From Paraburkholderia sp. ZP32-5 (GTDB lineage Bacteria > Pseudomonadota > Gammaproteobacteria > Burkholderiales > Burkholderiaceae), in the NCBI RefSeq assembly GCF_021390495.1, contig NZ_JAJEJP010000002.1:3061249-3125248 (forward strand): 64,000 bases of DNA. The letters are read 5' to 3'. A program made the translations under genes and the position numbers. The notes under the pieces were generated by a model. It saw only the letters and a list, made by a program, of their open reading frames with translations, was not told the DNA's origin and ran no database searches. Below are positions 36,822-45,663 of the stretch, one piece after another (the stretch's first letter is position 1; each line of letters opens with the position of its first letter).

Positions 36822-37460
36822 TCAATCCTTCCAGGACGACTCCAGGATGATCGTGCAGAAGTTCTCGCGATGGTAATGCGGGTCCTTCAGCGCGAGCACG
36901 TCGGCCTTCACGTTGCCGAACGTCGTGTGCGGCTTGTGGATCGTGCCGCAGGTGAACGCATCGATGATGTTTTCCTTGAAGTGCGCGCCGCGCGGATGCG
37001 CGTGCACGACCGCCTCGCGTTGCTGCTCGCTGAATTCGTCGTACGCGAGGCCCAGCACGTCCATCTCCACGCCCGCGGTGACAAGCGCGATCACCGGCTT
37101 CATATGCTGCGGCACGCCGGGCGTCGTATGCAACGCGATCGAGGTCCACACCTGGTCGATATCGTCTTGACCGATGCCGTGACGCTTCAGAAAGTCGCGC
37201 GCGGCGTTCGCGCCGTCCACTTCGAAGCGCTCGTGTTCGCTGCTATACGGAGCGACGAGCCCCATGTCGTGAAACATCGCGCCGATGTACAGCAGCTCGG
37301 GATCGTACTTCAACTGTTTGCGCTGACCGGCCAGCGAGCCGAACAGGAACACGCGCCGCGAATGGTGATACAGCAGATCGGTTTCGGTATCGCGTACGAG
37401 CTGGGTCGCTTCGCGCGCCATCATGCTGTCGGGAATCTTGATGCCTGCGATCGTAGTCAT
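36822..37460 (-). CDS. HD-domain hydrolase, cyanamide-hydratase-like
   Basis: A 212-aa protein. Metal-binding residues of the HD fold are seen in LLYHHSRRVFLFGSLAGQRK, YIGAMFHDMGLVAPYSS (His-Asp), VWTSIALHTTPGVPQH. The overall pattern, including HDxGL and the SIALHTTPG segment, resembles the cyanamide/nitrile hydratase-like HD group rather than nucleotide phosphohydrolases. GGAGTACATGAC precedes the ATG. Divergent from a GlxA-type regulator 263 bp away. Confidence 0.88.
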   Translation of the reverse strand: MTTIAGIKIPDSMMAREATQLVRDTETDLLYHHSRRVFLFGSLAGQRKQLKYDPELLYIGAMFHDMGLVAPYSSEHERFEVDGANAARDFLKRHGIGQDDIDQVWTSIALHTTPGVPQHMKPVIALVTAGVEMDVLGLAYDEFSEQQREAVVHAHPRGAHFKENIIDAFTCGTIHKPHTTFGNVKADVLALKDPHYHRENFCTIILESSWKD

Positions 37461-37723
37461 GTCATGTACTCCTTGAACGGTGCAATGAACGGGACGCGCG
37501 GTGCAGCTTCAATGCGCGTTTTGATATGCTGGACGCGGTCCACGCGGTCATGCCCTTGCTTCCGGCCGGCCTTTTCTGTCGCGCGTCCTGTGAGTTCAGT
37601 ATTGGCCAGCGTGCCGCCGCGTACAATCGCGGCGAACCGCTGGACACTGCCAAACGCACTGCGCTGACTGCCGCGGCGTGCCAGGTCCGTTCCCAGGGTC
37701 TGTTTACATATGGAAGTGTTTCG

Positions 37724-38686
37724 ATGCCCACCGTTGCGATTGCCATCTTCCCCGGTGTACAGGCGCTCGACGTCGCGGGCCCCGTCGACGTGTTTGCCGA
37801 GGCGAACCGCTTTATCGCACCCGGTCATCAATATGAAGTGAAGCTCGTCGCCGCGCAGGCCGAGCCGCTGCGCGCGTCGAACGGCATGACGCTGATTGCC
37901 GACGCAACGTTCGAGCAGGCGCGCGAGCCGTTCGACCTCGCGCTCGTCGCGGGCGGCCCCGCGCTGCCGGACAACGAAGTGCCCGACGCGAAGCTGCTCG
38001 AATGGCTCACGAACGTCGCGACGCGCTGCGGCCGTTACGGCTCGATCTGCACCGGCGCATTCGCGCTCGGCCACGCGGGCCTGCTCGACGCGCACCACGT
38101 GACCACGCATTGGCAGCATGCGGCGCAACTTGCCGCGCAGTTTCCGCTCGCCCATGTCGACTTCGACCGTATCTATCTGCGCGACGGGCCGCTCGTCACG
38201 TCGGCGGGCGTGACGGCCGGCATCGATCTGTCGCTCGCGCTGGTCGCCGAGGATCACGGTCCGCACACCGCGCTCGCGGTCGCCAAACGGCTCGTCGTAT
38301 TCGCGCAGCGGCAAGGCGGCCAGTCGCAATTCAGCCCGTATCTGACCGCGCCCGCCGACAACACGTCGCCCGCCGCGAAAGTCCAGGCACATGTGTTGGC
38401 AAGCATTCGCGACAGCTTCACGGTGAAGCAGCTCGCCGACGTCGCGGGCATGAGCGCGCGCAACTTCGCGCGCGTGTTCGTGCAGGAAACCGGTGTGACG
38501 CCACATGAATTCGTCGAACGCGCGCGTGTGGATGCGGCGCGCAAGCTGCTCGAAAGCAGCGGCTCGGCGCTCAAGGCGATTGCCTACGATTGCGGCTTCG
38601 GCACCGCGGACCGCATGCGCATTGTGTTTGCGAAGCGGCTCGGCGTCACGCCGATGCAGTATCGCGAACGTTTTCGCTCGGCCTGA
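37724..38686 (+). CDS. GlxA-type AraC regulator (DJ-1/PfpI domain plus HTH)
   Basis: A 320-aa protein starting MPTVAIAIFPGVQALDVAGP. Residues 1-190 form a class I glutamine-amidotransferase-like (DJ-1/PfpI) sensing domain with the nucleophile-elbow-like SICTGAFALGHAG. The C-terminal AraC double HTH is FTVKQLADVAGMSARNFARV, GVTPHEFVERARVDAARKLL, IAYDCGFGTADRMRIVF. GGAAG lies 7 nt before ATG 37724. It probably controls the divergent HD-domain gene (inference). Confidence 0.93.
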   Translation: MPTVAIAIFPGVQALDVAGPVDVFAEANRFIAPGHQYEVKLVAAQAEPLRASNGMTLIADATFEQAREPFDLALVAGGPALPDNEVPDAKLLEWLTNVATRCGRYGSICTGAFALGHAGLLDAHHVTTHWQHAAQLAAQFPLAHVDFDRIYLRDGPLVTSAGVTAGIDLSLALVAEDHGPHTALAVAKRLVVFAQRQGGQSQFSPYLTAPADNTSPAAKVQAHVLASIRDSFTVKQLADVAGMSARNFARVFVQETGVTPHEFVERARVDAARKLLESSGSALKAIAYDCGFGTADRMRIVFAKRLGVTPMQYRERFRSA

Positions 38687-38793
38687 ATGCGGCGGAAACG
38701 GTTTGCCGCCTGTTCTATAGAGCCATCACGCGCGTATTGAATAGCACGTGAGAAAATGCCGAATTCTTCAAGCCAACGATCACAAGGAACGAC

Positions 38794-39552
38794 ATGACCT
38801 CCTCTTCTCCGATCCGCGCGATCGTCACCGGCCACACGCGTGGCCTGGGCGCGGCGCTCGCCGAACAACTGCTCGCGCGCAATGTCACGGTGCTGGGTCT
38901 GTCGCGCTCGCGGCATGCGGCGCTGAAGGCGCGCTTTCCCACGCAGCTCGAGGAAATCGAGTTGCAACTGGCCGATCCCGCGCACGTCGCGCAATGGATT
39001 GCCACCGACGCGCTGCGCAACTTCGTCAGCGGCGCGCAAACGGTGCTGCTGATCAACAACGCGGGCACGGTGCAGCCGATTGGTCCCATCGAAGGACAGG
39101 ATGCGACGGCTATCGCGGACGCGGTGAGTCTGAACGTCTCGACGCCGCTGATGCTCGCGGGCGCATTCGCCGCTGCCGCGGTCGACGCAACCGACCGACG
39201 TATCGTCCATATCTCCAGCGGCGCGGCCCGCAATGCGATTCCCGGCTGGAGCATCTACGGCGCGACGAAGGCCGCGCTCGATCATCACGCGCGCGCAGTT
39301 GCACTCGACGCGAATCGTGCGCTGCGCATCTGCAGTCTCGCGCCGGGCGTCATCGATACCGACATGCAGGCCCAGATTCGCGGCAGCGGTGAAGAGCAGT
39401 TCCCGATGCGTGCGCGGTTCGAAGATCTGAAACGCAACGGCCAGTTGTCGACGCCCGAGCAATGCGCGACCCAGCTGATCGATTACGCGCTCAGCGATGC
39501 GTTCGGCGACACGCCAGCGGCGGACATCCGCGAGATCGTGAAATCGGCCTGA
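38794..39552 (+). CDS. Short-chain dehydrogenase/reductase
   Basis: A 252-aa Rossmann enzyme. Cofactor motif TGHTRGLG (TGxxxGxG, residues 12-19), LLINNAGTV (NNAG), and active-site Ser (HISSGAA) with YGATK supplying Tyr and Lys. After the active site SLAPGVIDTDMQAQIRG is typical. A substrate cannot be inferred. AAGGAACGAC precedes the ATG. Followed by a 1-kb gene-free stretch full of 17-bp repeats. Confidence 0.93.
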   Translation: MTSSSPIRAIVTGHTRGLGAALAEQLLARNVTVLGLSRSRHAALKARFPTQLEEIELQLADPAHVAQWIATDALRNFVSGAQTVLLINNAGTVQPIGPIEGQDATAIADAVSLNVSTPLMLAGAFAAAAVDATDRRIVHISSGAARNAIPGWSIYGATKAALDHHARAVALDANRALRICSLAPGVIDTDMQAQIRGSGEEQFPMRARFEDLKRNGQLSTPEQCATQLIDYALSDAFGDTPAADIREIVKSA

Positions 39553-39583
39553 GTCTGCGATCTACGATCTGCGATCCGGATAC

Positions 39584-40353
39584 TCCCGAAAATTCTCACC
39601 TTTGGTACGGAGCGATGGCGAGTCGGCATATGAAGCCGGTGCTGTTGCTCCCGAAAATTCTCACCTTTGAGCGTTGCGGCGCGGAGAACCGCGTGTTTGG
39701 GCGGGTTGTTTGAACCTCGCTCGCGTTTTTACTGCCTTTGCTCGCGTTGCTGCTGTTGCTCCCGAAAATCCTCACCTTTGAATAAATAAGAGTCCTGCGG
39801 CGGCCCGGCACTGGTCGCGCAAAATGGCATATCGCCTGGACATTCAATGAGTTACATCACGCAATTGGCGTGACGTGTGTGCTTATTCATGGCCGAGTTG
39901 TTGGCACGGCGCTTAGGGTGATACGGTCCGCTCTAGTCCCGAAAATCCTCACCTTTAGGCAAACAAGGCGGGATAACCACTGGCATACGCGCATCGCCAT
40001 GATCAGTTCGGCGGACAGTTAGTTTCGTATATCGCATGTTCGAGTCGCTCCGCGGAGTTGCCTGCACGCTGGTCCCGAAAACCCTCACCTTTCGCGCGGC
40101 AAGTCACCGGCCAACACGCCGCGAGACAGAATACATCGTTAAATAAGGCATTTAATGCGGCCTTCGTCACGATGCGAAGCGCAGAAAAAGATTCGATGCG
40201 AGCGTTTATCGAGTGCGAGCGCGACGAAATCTCCACTCAGAATCGCGATTTCACGGATCGCCCTCTCGACTCCCGGATTTCCTCACCTATCGGTTTGAAG
40301 TGCACAGACAGGTGCGCACATTCTCACCTCGCCAACTCCCGAATTTCCTCACC
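39584..40353 (-). repeat. Cluster of seven iteron-like 17-mers in a 1-kb gene-free region
   Basis: Minus-strand copies at 39584-39600, 39649-39665, 39760-39776, 39937-39953, 40073-40089, 40271-40287 and 40337-40353, all fitting GGTGAGNNNNTNCGGGA; a half site sits at 40322-40328. Start-to-start spacings are 65, 111, 177, 136, 198 and 66 bp. Most copies are followed by CTTTG or CTTTA on the plus strand (AAAGGTGAG read on the minus). No gene is supported between 39553 and 40592. Confidence 0.9.
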
Positions 40354-40592
40354 TTTAGATTTTTCCGCATTCGCCGGAGCACGCTTCATCGCGCGAATCG
40401 ATCGACTGACAAGGCAACCGGCGCCGCTTTGTGACATCGCGGTGAACGCGCCGTTCATGCAGTCGTCGCAGCATATAATCAGTGCCGACGGTCGATCACT
40501 TGTCGCGAGGCGGCATCGCTTTTCACCGCCTCTCCCCGCTGGCATTACGCATCTCGAACGGCAGTTCCTGACAAACCGGCAAAGGAGGAAGA

Positions 40593-40976
40593 ATGAAAGC
40601 AAATGGCGCGAGCAGAATCATCGGCGCGATCTTCGCGGTGGCTATCGCGAGTTGCGCGACCTATGCGAACGCACAGGCGGGCGGTAACACGCCGCCCGAC
40701 ATGTCCACGCAAAATCAGTCGGTCGCGGCGCGTCCGAATCAGAACCGCTCGGATAGCCAGATCGTCCGTGACGTTCGCCGAGCGTTCACGCGCACGACGA
40801 ATCTCAATTCCACCGGTATTCATGTGACCGCGCGCCACGGCGTCGTCACGTTGACGGGCTGGGTGCCGCAGCGCTCGCAAATCCAGCGGGCCGGCAACGC
40901 GGCCCGATCGGTTCGCGGCGTCAGGTCGGTGTCGAACAGACTGACCGTGCGCACGAGACACTCCAGCGGTCATTGA
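40593..40976 (+). CDS. Periplasmic BON-domain protein
   Basis: A 127-aa precursor: signal peptide MKANGASRIIGAIFAVAIAS ending YANAQA, a low-complexity Gln/Asn linker, then one BON domain (SDSQIVRDVRRAFTRTTNLNSTGIHVTARHGVVTLTGWVPQRSQIQRAGNAARSV in outline, with the central GVVTLTG strand). BON domains bind phospholipid or help envelope stability (OsmY-like). An AGGAGGAAG ribosome site precedes ATG. Monocistronic. Confidence 0.92.
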   Translation: MKANGASRIIGAIFAVAIASCATYANAQAGGNTPPDMSTQNQSVAARPNQNRSDSQIVRDVRRAFTRTTNLNSTGIHVTARHGVVTLTGWVPQRSQIQRAGNAARSVRGVRSVSNRLTVRTRHSSGH

Positions 40977-41293
40977 GTCATGTTCGGCGGCATCGGTTAC
41001 CGGTCGGATCAATCGATGCCGCTTCTGTCACCCTGGTGACGTTTACCCCTTCCGCTTTGGCCGATACGGCCGCTCATATCATTCAGCGCACGCAGCATGC
41101 TCCGCGCTGAAATTCGCGCAGTTTCATCAGCCCAATCTATCGAACCGCGTTGCGTTGTTCATCGCACACGCTTTTGCGCCGTGCTTGAGAAACAGGTTGA
41201 CCTTCGCCAAACGCGCCCCCTAGAATTCAAAAATCTTCATTGATGGGGCTTAAGCCTTGGACACCTGCAGTAGCCGACTTTCGAACAGATTCG

Positions 41294-41357
41294 CTGCCTG
41301 ACCGGCAGGACGTCCGCGCTCCCTTCCAAAGCCGCCGTCTTGCCAGCAGGCAGACGG
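41294..41357 (+). promoter_or_regulatory. Structured leader upstream of the NRAMP-like gene
   Basis: Two successive hairpins: CTGCC (41294-41298) / GGCAG (41304-41308), and CCGTCTTGCC (41335-41344) / GGCAGACGG (41349-41357) with one bulged base. They sit 250-310 nt before the first small ORF in a region (40977-41602) with no other gene. No known riboswitch consensus was matched by eye. Confidence 0.4.
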
Positions 41358-41602
41358 TGCGCGCCGCAGTATCTCTCCGTGCACCTTATTAGAGTCTTAT
41401 CAGCGTTCTCTGGATCGCCGCGTCTGATCGCGTCCAGCCGCCGATAAGGCGCCCCATTGCGAGCGTAATGCCCGCAGTCGCGTTCGCGCGCTTTTCGTCA
41501 GTTCAACGGAACGCGCGGGTACGCGTGGACGAGCACGCGTGTATCGAGCCGTATCACACGCGGTCTTACGTTATACCAACAACAAACCGACAAGGAGCCG
41601 TC

Positions 41603-41668
41603 ATGCCAGACAGTGAGAGTTACCCCATACACCGCTTACCCGTTCTTTTAACTGACGAAAGCGAGTAG
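41603..41668 (+). CDS. Candidate 21-aa leader peptide
   Basis: MPDSESYPIHRLPVLLTDESE, with a strong ribosome site (CAAGGAGCCGTC) before ATG. The peptide starts with Pro and acidic residues (MPDSE) and has three Pro codons, features of leader peptides whose translation is destabilised at low Mg2+. It lies 87 bp upstream of a second small ORF and 282 bp before the NRAMP-like gene. Not proven to be translated. Confidence 0.5.
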   Translation: MPDSESYPIHRLPVLLTDESE

Positions 41669-41755
41669 ACCTCCACCGCCGCGCGCCGATGCGTCCGGCC
41701 TCCGTGTCTGCTGGCTTTCCACTAGCGCGTCGGATCCGACGCACGGAGACAACTC

Positions 41756-41896
41756 ATGCAATTCGGCCTCCTCCTTTCGAAGTTCCCACGCGTGCAGGAA
41801 GCGCGCGCCCACTACGACGCAATGCTCGTGCTGCACGAGCGCGAAACGCACCCGTTCGTCGCCTTCTGGCGTCGTCTCACTGCTCGCGCGTCGTAG
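41756..41896 (+). CDS. Candidate 46-aa small protein upstream of the NRAMP-like gene
   Basis: MQFGLLLSKFPRVQEARAHY then DAMLVLHERETHPFVAFWRR and LTARAS. GGAGACAACTC precedes the ATG. The sequence is amphipathic and basic with two His, no signal peptide. It ends 54 nt before the transporter start, so it may be co-transcribed. It resembles the E. coli MntS situation only in size and context, not in sequence. Confidence 0.5.
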   Translation: MQFGLLLSKFPRVQEARAHYDAMLVLHERETHPFVAFWRRLTARAS

Positions 41897-41950
41897 CGTT
41901 TGCAAGCCGCCGTACGTTTCTATCGATAAACACAACCAGGAGAGAACAGC

Positions 41951-43597
41951 ATGTCTACTCCGACGAATATTTCCTCCGCCCGCAGCGCGGTGCTCGATGC
42001 GGCGCATGTCGGCGACATCAGGGGCGCGCTCGGCACGATCGCCCATCACGACATCGCGCCACGCACAACGTGGTGGGCTCGCTTGCGCACGCTGCTCGCG
42101 ATTCTCGGCCCCGGCCTCATCGTGATGGTCGGCGACAACGACGCGGGCGCTTTTGGCATCTACACCCAGGCGGGACAGAACTACGGCACCACGCTGCTGT
42201 GGACGATGTTGTTGCTGGTGCCCGTGCTCTTCGTCAATCAGGAGATGGTGTTGCGACTCGGCGCGGTGACGGGCGTCGGTCACGCGCGCCTGATCTTCGA
42301 GCGCTTCGGCAAATTCTGGGGGGCGTTCAGCGTCGTCGATCTGTTGATCCTCAACGCGCTGACCATCGTGACCGAGTTCATCGGCATCACGTTCGTACTC
42401 GACTTCTTCGGCGTGTCGAAGATCGCGGGCGTGTGCATCGCCGCGGCACTGACAATGGCCGCCGTCAGCACCGGTGACTTCCGGCGTTTCGAGCGCTTCG
42501 CGGTCGTACTGTGTCTGCTGAGCCTGCTGCTCGTGCCGGTGCTCGTGTCGATTCATCCGCCGGCCAGTCAGATCGCGCGCGACTTCTTTGTTCCGAACTG
42601 GCCCGCGCATTCGAAACTCTCCGATGTGATGCTGCTCGTGATCGGTATCGTCGGCACGACCGTCGCGCCGTGGCAGCTGTTTTTCCAGCAGAGCTATGTG
42701 GTGGACAAGCGCATCACGCCACGCTTCATGAACTACGAAAAGGCGGACCTGTGGATCGGCATCGTGTTCGTGCTGATCGGCGCGGTCGCGATGATGTCGT
42801 TTAGCGCCGCGCTGTTCGAAGGGCGGCCCGAGTTCGGCAACTTCACGGATGCGGGTGGCGTGATCGCCAGTCTCGAACGATACGCGGGACGCACCTCGGC
42901 GGTGCTGTTCGCGATTGCGCTGCTAGACGCATGCATCATTGGCGCGGCGGCGGTGTCGCTGTCGACTGCGTACGCAATCGGCGACGTGTTCAAGATCCGC
43001 CATTCGCTGCATCGTAGTGTGTCGGATGCGAAGGGCTTCTATCTGGTGTACTTCGCGATCGTGGCGACGGCCGCGGCGCTCGTGCTGATTCCCGGCAGCC
43101 CGCTCGGTCTTCTGACCGAAGCCGTGCAAACGCTCGCCGGCGTACTGCTGCCGAGCGCGACCGTGTTCCTGCTGCTGCTTTGCAACGACCGCGCGGTGCT
43201 CGGTCCGTGGGCCAATTCAAAGAAGCTCAATCTGTTTACCGGCGCGGTGGTCTGGGCGCTCGTGATGCTGTCGATCGTTTTGACCGCATCGGTGATCTAT
43301 CCGGACATCGCCGGCACGACGATTATCGAAGTGCTCGCAGGCGGCACGCTGCTCGCTGTCGTGGGTTACGCGGCGACGATCGGGATGCGCAAGCTGCGCG
43401 GCGAGCCGGCGGCCGAACCGATGCCGGCTTATTCGAAAGAGAGCCGCAATACATGGCGTATGCCGCCGCTCGACGAATTGCCGCCGCCGAAGCTGACGCT
43501 CGCCAAACGCGTATGGATGGGTGCGTTGCGTGGCTATCTGCTGATCGCGATTGGTCTCGTGATCGTGAAGGTCGTACAGATGGCGTTTCTGAAGTAG
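41951..43597 (+). CDS. Atypical NRAMP-family (SLC11) divalent metal transporter
   Basis: A 548-aa membrane protein with the NRAMP fold: ILGPGLIVMVGDNDAGAF in TM1 and IVGTTVAPWQLFFQQSYVVDKRI in TM6. In Mn/Fe NRAMPs TM1 carries DPGN and TM6 carries MPH. Here these read DAGA (64-67, Asp kept, Asn lost) and APW (239-241, Met lost). Loss of the TM6 Met is a feature described for NRAMP-related Mg2+ transporters, so annotating this simply as MntH would be unsafe. The N-terminal 45 residues are cytosolic; a C-terminal cytosolic stretch (EPMPAYSKESRNTWRMPP) precedes a last helix. CAGGAGAGAACAGC precedes ATG. A long leader with hairpins and two small ORFs lies upstream. Confidence 0.88.
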   Translation: MSTPTNISSARSAVLDAAHVGDIRGALGTIAHHDIAPRTTWWARLRTLLAILGPGLIVMVGDNDAGAFGIYTQAGQNYGTTLLWTMLLLVPVLFVNQEMVLRLGAVTGVGHARLIFERFGKFWGAFSVVDLLILNALTIVTEFIGITFVLDFFGVSKIAGVCIAAALTMAAVSTGDFRRFERFAVVLCLLSLLLVPVLVSIHPPASQIARDFFVPNWPAHSKLSDVMLLVIGIVGTTVAPWQLFFQQSYVVDKRITPRFMNYEKADLWIGIVFVLIGAVAMMSFSAALFEGRPEFGNFTDAGGVIASLERYAGRTSAVLFAIALLDACIIGAAAVSLSTAYAIGDVFKIRHSLHRSVSDAKGFYLVYFAIVATAAALVLIPGSPLGLLTEAVQTLAGVLLPSATVFLLLLCNDRAVLGPWANSKKLNLFTGAVVWALVMLSIVLTASVIYPDIAGTTIIEVLAGGTLLAVVGYAATIGMRKLRGEPAAEPMPAYSKESRNTWRMPPLDELPPPKLTLAKRVWMGALRGYLLIAIGLVIVKVVQMAFLK

Positions 43598-43604
43598 CGC
43601 GAAC

Positions 43605-43661
43605 GGTGAGATGTTCCAGGAGGTGATGCGTCGATCACGTGAATGGTGAGGATTTTCGGGA
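43605..43661 (+). repeat. Two iteron-like 17-mers after the NRAMP-like gene
   Basis: GGTGAGATGTTCCAGGA (43605-43621, CAGGA class) and GGTGAGGATTTTCGGGA (43645-43661, CGGGA class), 40 bp apart, starting 7 nt after the transporter stop codon. Confidence 0.85.
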
Positions 43662-43759
43662 GCCGCGGTGTGCGTGACGCGGTGTGCGTGATCTACGCAG
43701 CGTTTACTGGCAGTATCGAACGCGGAAAGATCATGACGTACCCGCTCCCCGCTCGCCGA

Positions 43760-44428
43760 TCACGCAAACGCTGCTAGCCGTTCAGCAAGTTCCCCAAAGC
43801 CATCAATTACCAGGTCCGGCGACAATTGCAAACAATGCGCCGGATCGCCATAACCGTACGCGGCCCAACACGCGTAAGCGCCGATATTGCGCGCAAGGCC
43901 CAGGTCGGCGGATGTATCGCCGACCACGAGCGTCTCTTTCGGTAGCACACCGGGAAACGCCGGCGCGATCAGCTTCGTATAACACGCCGGGTCAGGCTTC
44001 TTCGGAATGCCAGCAGGATCGCACACGAGCAGATCGATGAAACGGCCGATGCCATAGTGATCGATGGCCTTCACAACCGCGCCTTCCGATTTGTTGCTGA
44101 CGATCGCCATCGCCACGCCATTGCTCCGCAACGCAGCCAGTGTCCGCTCGACATCGGGAAAGAGAAACGAATGATCGAGACCGTGTTCCAGGTAGAACGC
44201 GCGGTATGTCGCCGCCCATTGCGCGGCTTCATCGCTATTCAACTGGCCGTTCATTAGCATCGACATCGCTTCGCTCATCACCACGCCTGCCGCGATCGCC
44301 GTGTCGATGCGATCCGCCGCGGGCCGTTCAAATCGATAGTGGTCGAAAGTCAGCTTGATGCAATGCCGGATGGCGTTATGAGTGCCGCACAAGGTGCCGT
44401 CGAAATCGAGAATACAAAGCTTGATCAT
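43760..44428 (-). CDS. HAD-superfamily phosphatase (phosphoglycolate-phosphatase-like)
   Basis: A 222-aa HAD hydrolase. Motif I is CILDFDGTLCGTH (nucleophile Asp in DFDGT), motif II AIVSNKSEG, motif III Lys in IPKKPDP, motif IV VVGDTSADLGLARNIGA. A helical cap lies between motifs I and II. Substrate is a small sugar or organic phosphate. A LacI-type operator, TGATAACGTTGTCA, lies 15 bp upstream of the start, placing it in the regulon of the adjacent divergent LacI gene. Confidence 0.92.
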   Translation of the reverse strand: MIKLCILDFDGTLCGTHNAIRHCIKLTFDHYRFERPAADRIDTAIAAGVVMSEAMSMLMNGQLNSDEAAQWAATYRAFYLEHGLDHSFLFPDVERTLAALRSNGVAMAIVSNKSEGAVVKAIDHYGIGRFIDLLVCDPAGIPKKPDPACYTKLIAPAFPGVLPKETLVVGDTSADLGLARNIGAYACWAAYGYGDPAHCLQLSPDLVIDGFGELAERLAAFA

Positions 44429-44442
44429 GGATGAAAAAATGC

Positions 44443-44456
44443 TGATAACGTTGTCA
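44443..44456. promoter_or_regulatory. LacI-type operator before the HAD gene
   Basis: TGATAACGTTGTCA differs at one base from the perfect palindrome TGACAACGTTGTCA found at 49364. Confidence 0.75.
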
Positions 44457-44594
44457 CCAATCGGGTCAAATAGGGCAGCGACGGCACACTCTCGTGTTAC
44501 TCTTCAACAGGTCCGTGCACGAATGTCTTTTACGTGAAGCCTATAAACGGAAATTCTGCTCGGCGGCTTTTTCATCGCTTCGCCACACAATTCA

Positions 44595-44606
44595 GACAAC
44601 GATTGC
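44595..44606. promoter_or_regulatory. LacI-type auto-operator
   Basis: GACAACGATTGC, the core of the 49189 operator, ends 7 bp before the regulator ATG and would allow autorepression. Confidence 0.65.
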
Positions 44607-44613
44607 AAGCTCT

Positions 44614-45642
44614 ATGGCCCCGGTTAGTCTAAACGATGTCGCTCGCGCGGCCGGATGTTCCGCCTCCACGGTTTCCCGCGTCCTGCGCACGCCGCACGTC
44701 GTGCGCGATGAAGTGGCGCAACGCGTGCTCGCCGCGGTACGCAAGCTGGGTTACACCCCTAACAACGCGGCGCGTGCGCTACGTTCGCGCCGCTCGCGGA
44801 TGATCGGCGCGGTACTGCCCACGCTCGAACATGCGATCTACGCCCGCCTTGCCAACGCGCTGGAAACCCAGCTCGCAACGGAAGGCTATTCACTCATCGT
44901 GACGACCTCGGGCTTCGACGCACACAAAGAGCTGGAGCAAACTCAACTGATGATCGAGCGCGGCGCGGAAGGCGTGGTGCTCGTCGGCGACGCGCACGAG
45001 CGTGCGCTCTACGAGTTCCTGAGCCTGCGCAACGTGCCCTACATCAATACGTATGTCTATACGCCGCAGGCGACTCACCCGTGCGTGGGCTTCGACAATA
45101 ACCGCACCGCGCGACAGGTCACCGAATATCTGCTGAGCCTGGGTCATACGGAGATCGCGATGCTCACCGGTGTGCGCAAGGACAACGATCGCGTGCGCGC
45201 GCGTATCGAAGGCGTCGAGGAAACCTTGAGGGAACACGGTCTCACCATCGCGCAGGAACGCATCATCGAAGGACCTTATTCGATCACGGCGGGACGCAAC
45301 GGCATGCGCAAACTGTTGAATCTCTCCGTGCGCCCGGAAGCCGTCATTTGCACCAGCGACATTCTTGCGTTCGGCTGTCTGGCCGAATGCATGGCGGCGA
45401 AAATCGAAGTGCCGCGCGAGCTGTCCATCACCGGCTTCGACGATCTCGACTTCGCCGCGCATCTGAATCCGCCGCTGACGACGATGCAGGTGCCGGCCGC
45501 GGAAATGGGCGCGCAAGCCGGGCGCTTTCTCGTCGACATGCTGGAAGGCGGCTCGCCGCTCGACCGGGTCGAGCTCGAAGCGCGCCTGGTCATTCGCGGC
45601 ACGACGGGCCAGCCGGCTGCGTCGAAGCCGCGCGGCACCTAA
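44614..45642 (+). CDS. LacI-family regulator of the adjacent catabolic regulon
   Basis: A 342-aa regulator from ATG 44614. HTH and hinge: VSLNDVARAAGCSASTVSRVL, VAQRVLAAVRKLGYTPNNAARALRSRRS. The ligand domain is GntR/IdnR-like (IGAVLPTLEHAIYARLANALE, VGFDNNRTARQVTEYLLSLGHTEIAMLTG, SITGFDDLDFAAHLNPPLTT). Operators of one consensus (TGACAACGNTGTCA) stand before this gene, the HAD gene and the divergent MFS/GH88 promoters, so it is a local regulator. The effector is probably a sugar acid or intermediate of the pathway. Confidence 0.93.
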   Translation: MAPVSLNDVARAAGCSASTVSRVLRTPHVVRDEVAQRVLAAVRKLGYTPNNAARALRSRRSRMIGAVLPTLEHAIYARLANALETQLATEGYSLIVTTSGFDAHKELEQTQLMIERGAEGVVLVGDAHERALYEFLSLRNVPYINTYVYTPQATHPCVGFDNNRTARQVTEYLLSLGHTEIAMLTGVRKDNDRVRARIEGVEETLREHGLTIAQERIIEGPYSITAGRNGMRKLLNLSVRPEAVICTSDILAFGCLAECMAAKIEVPRELSITGFDDLDFAAHLNPPLTTMQVPAAEMGAQAGRFLVDMLEGGSPLDRVELEARLVIRGTTGQPAASKPRGT

Positions 45643-45663
45643 GCTGGTCAGCGGGCCGTCAAC

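Noticed and set aside
40977..41602. yybP-ykoY manganese riboswitch
   Set aside because: Position before an NRAMP-like gene invites the idea, but the conserved loops could not be identified by eye; a covariance-model search would decide.
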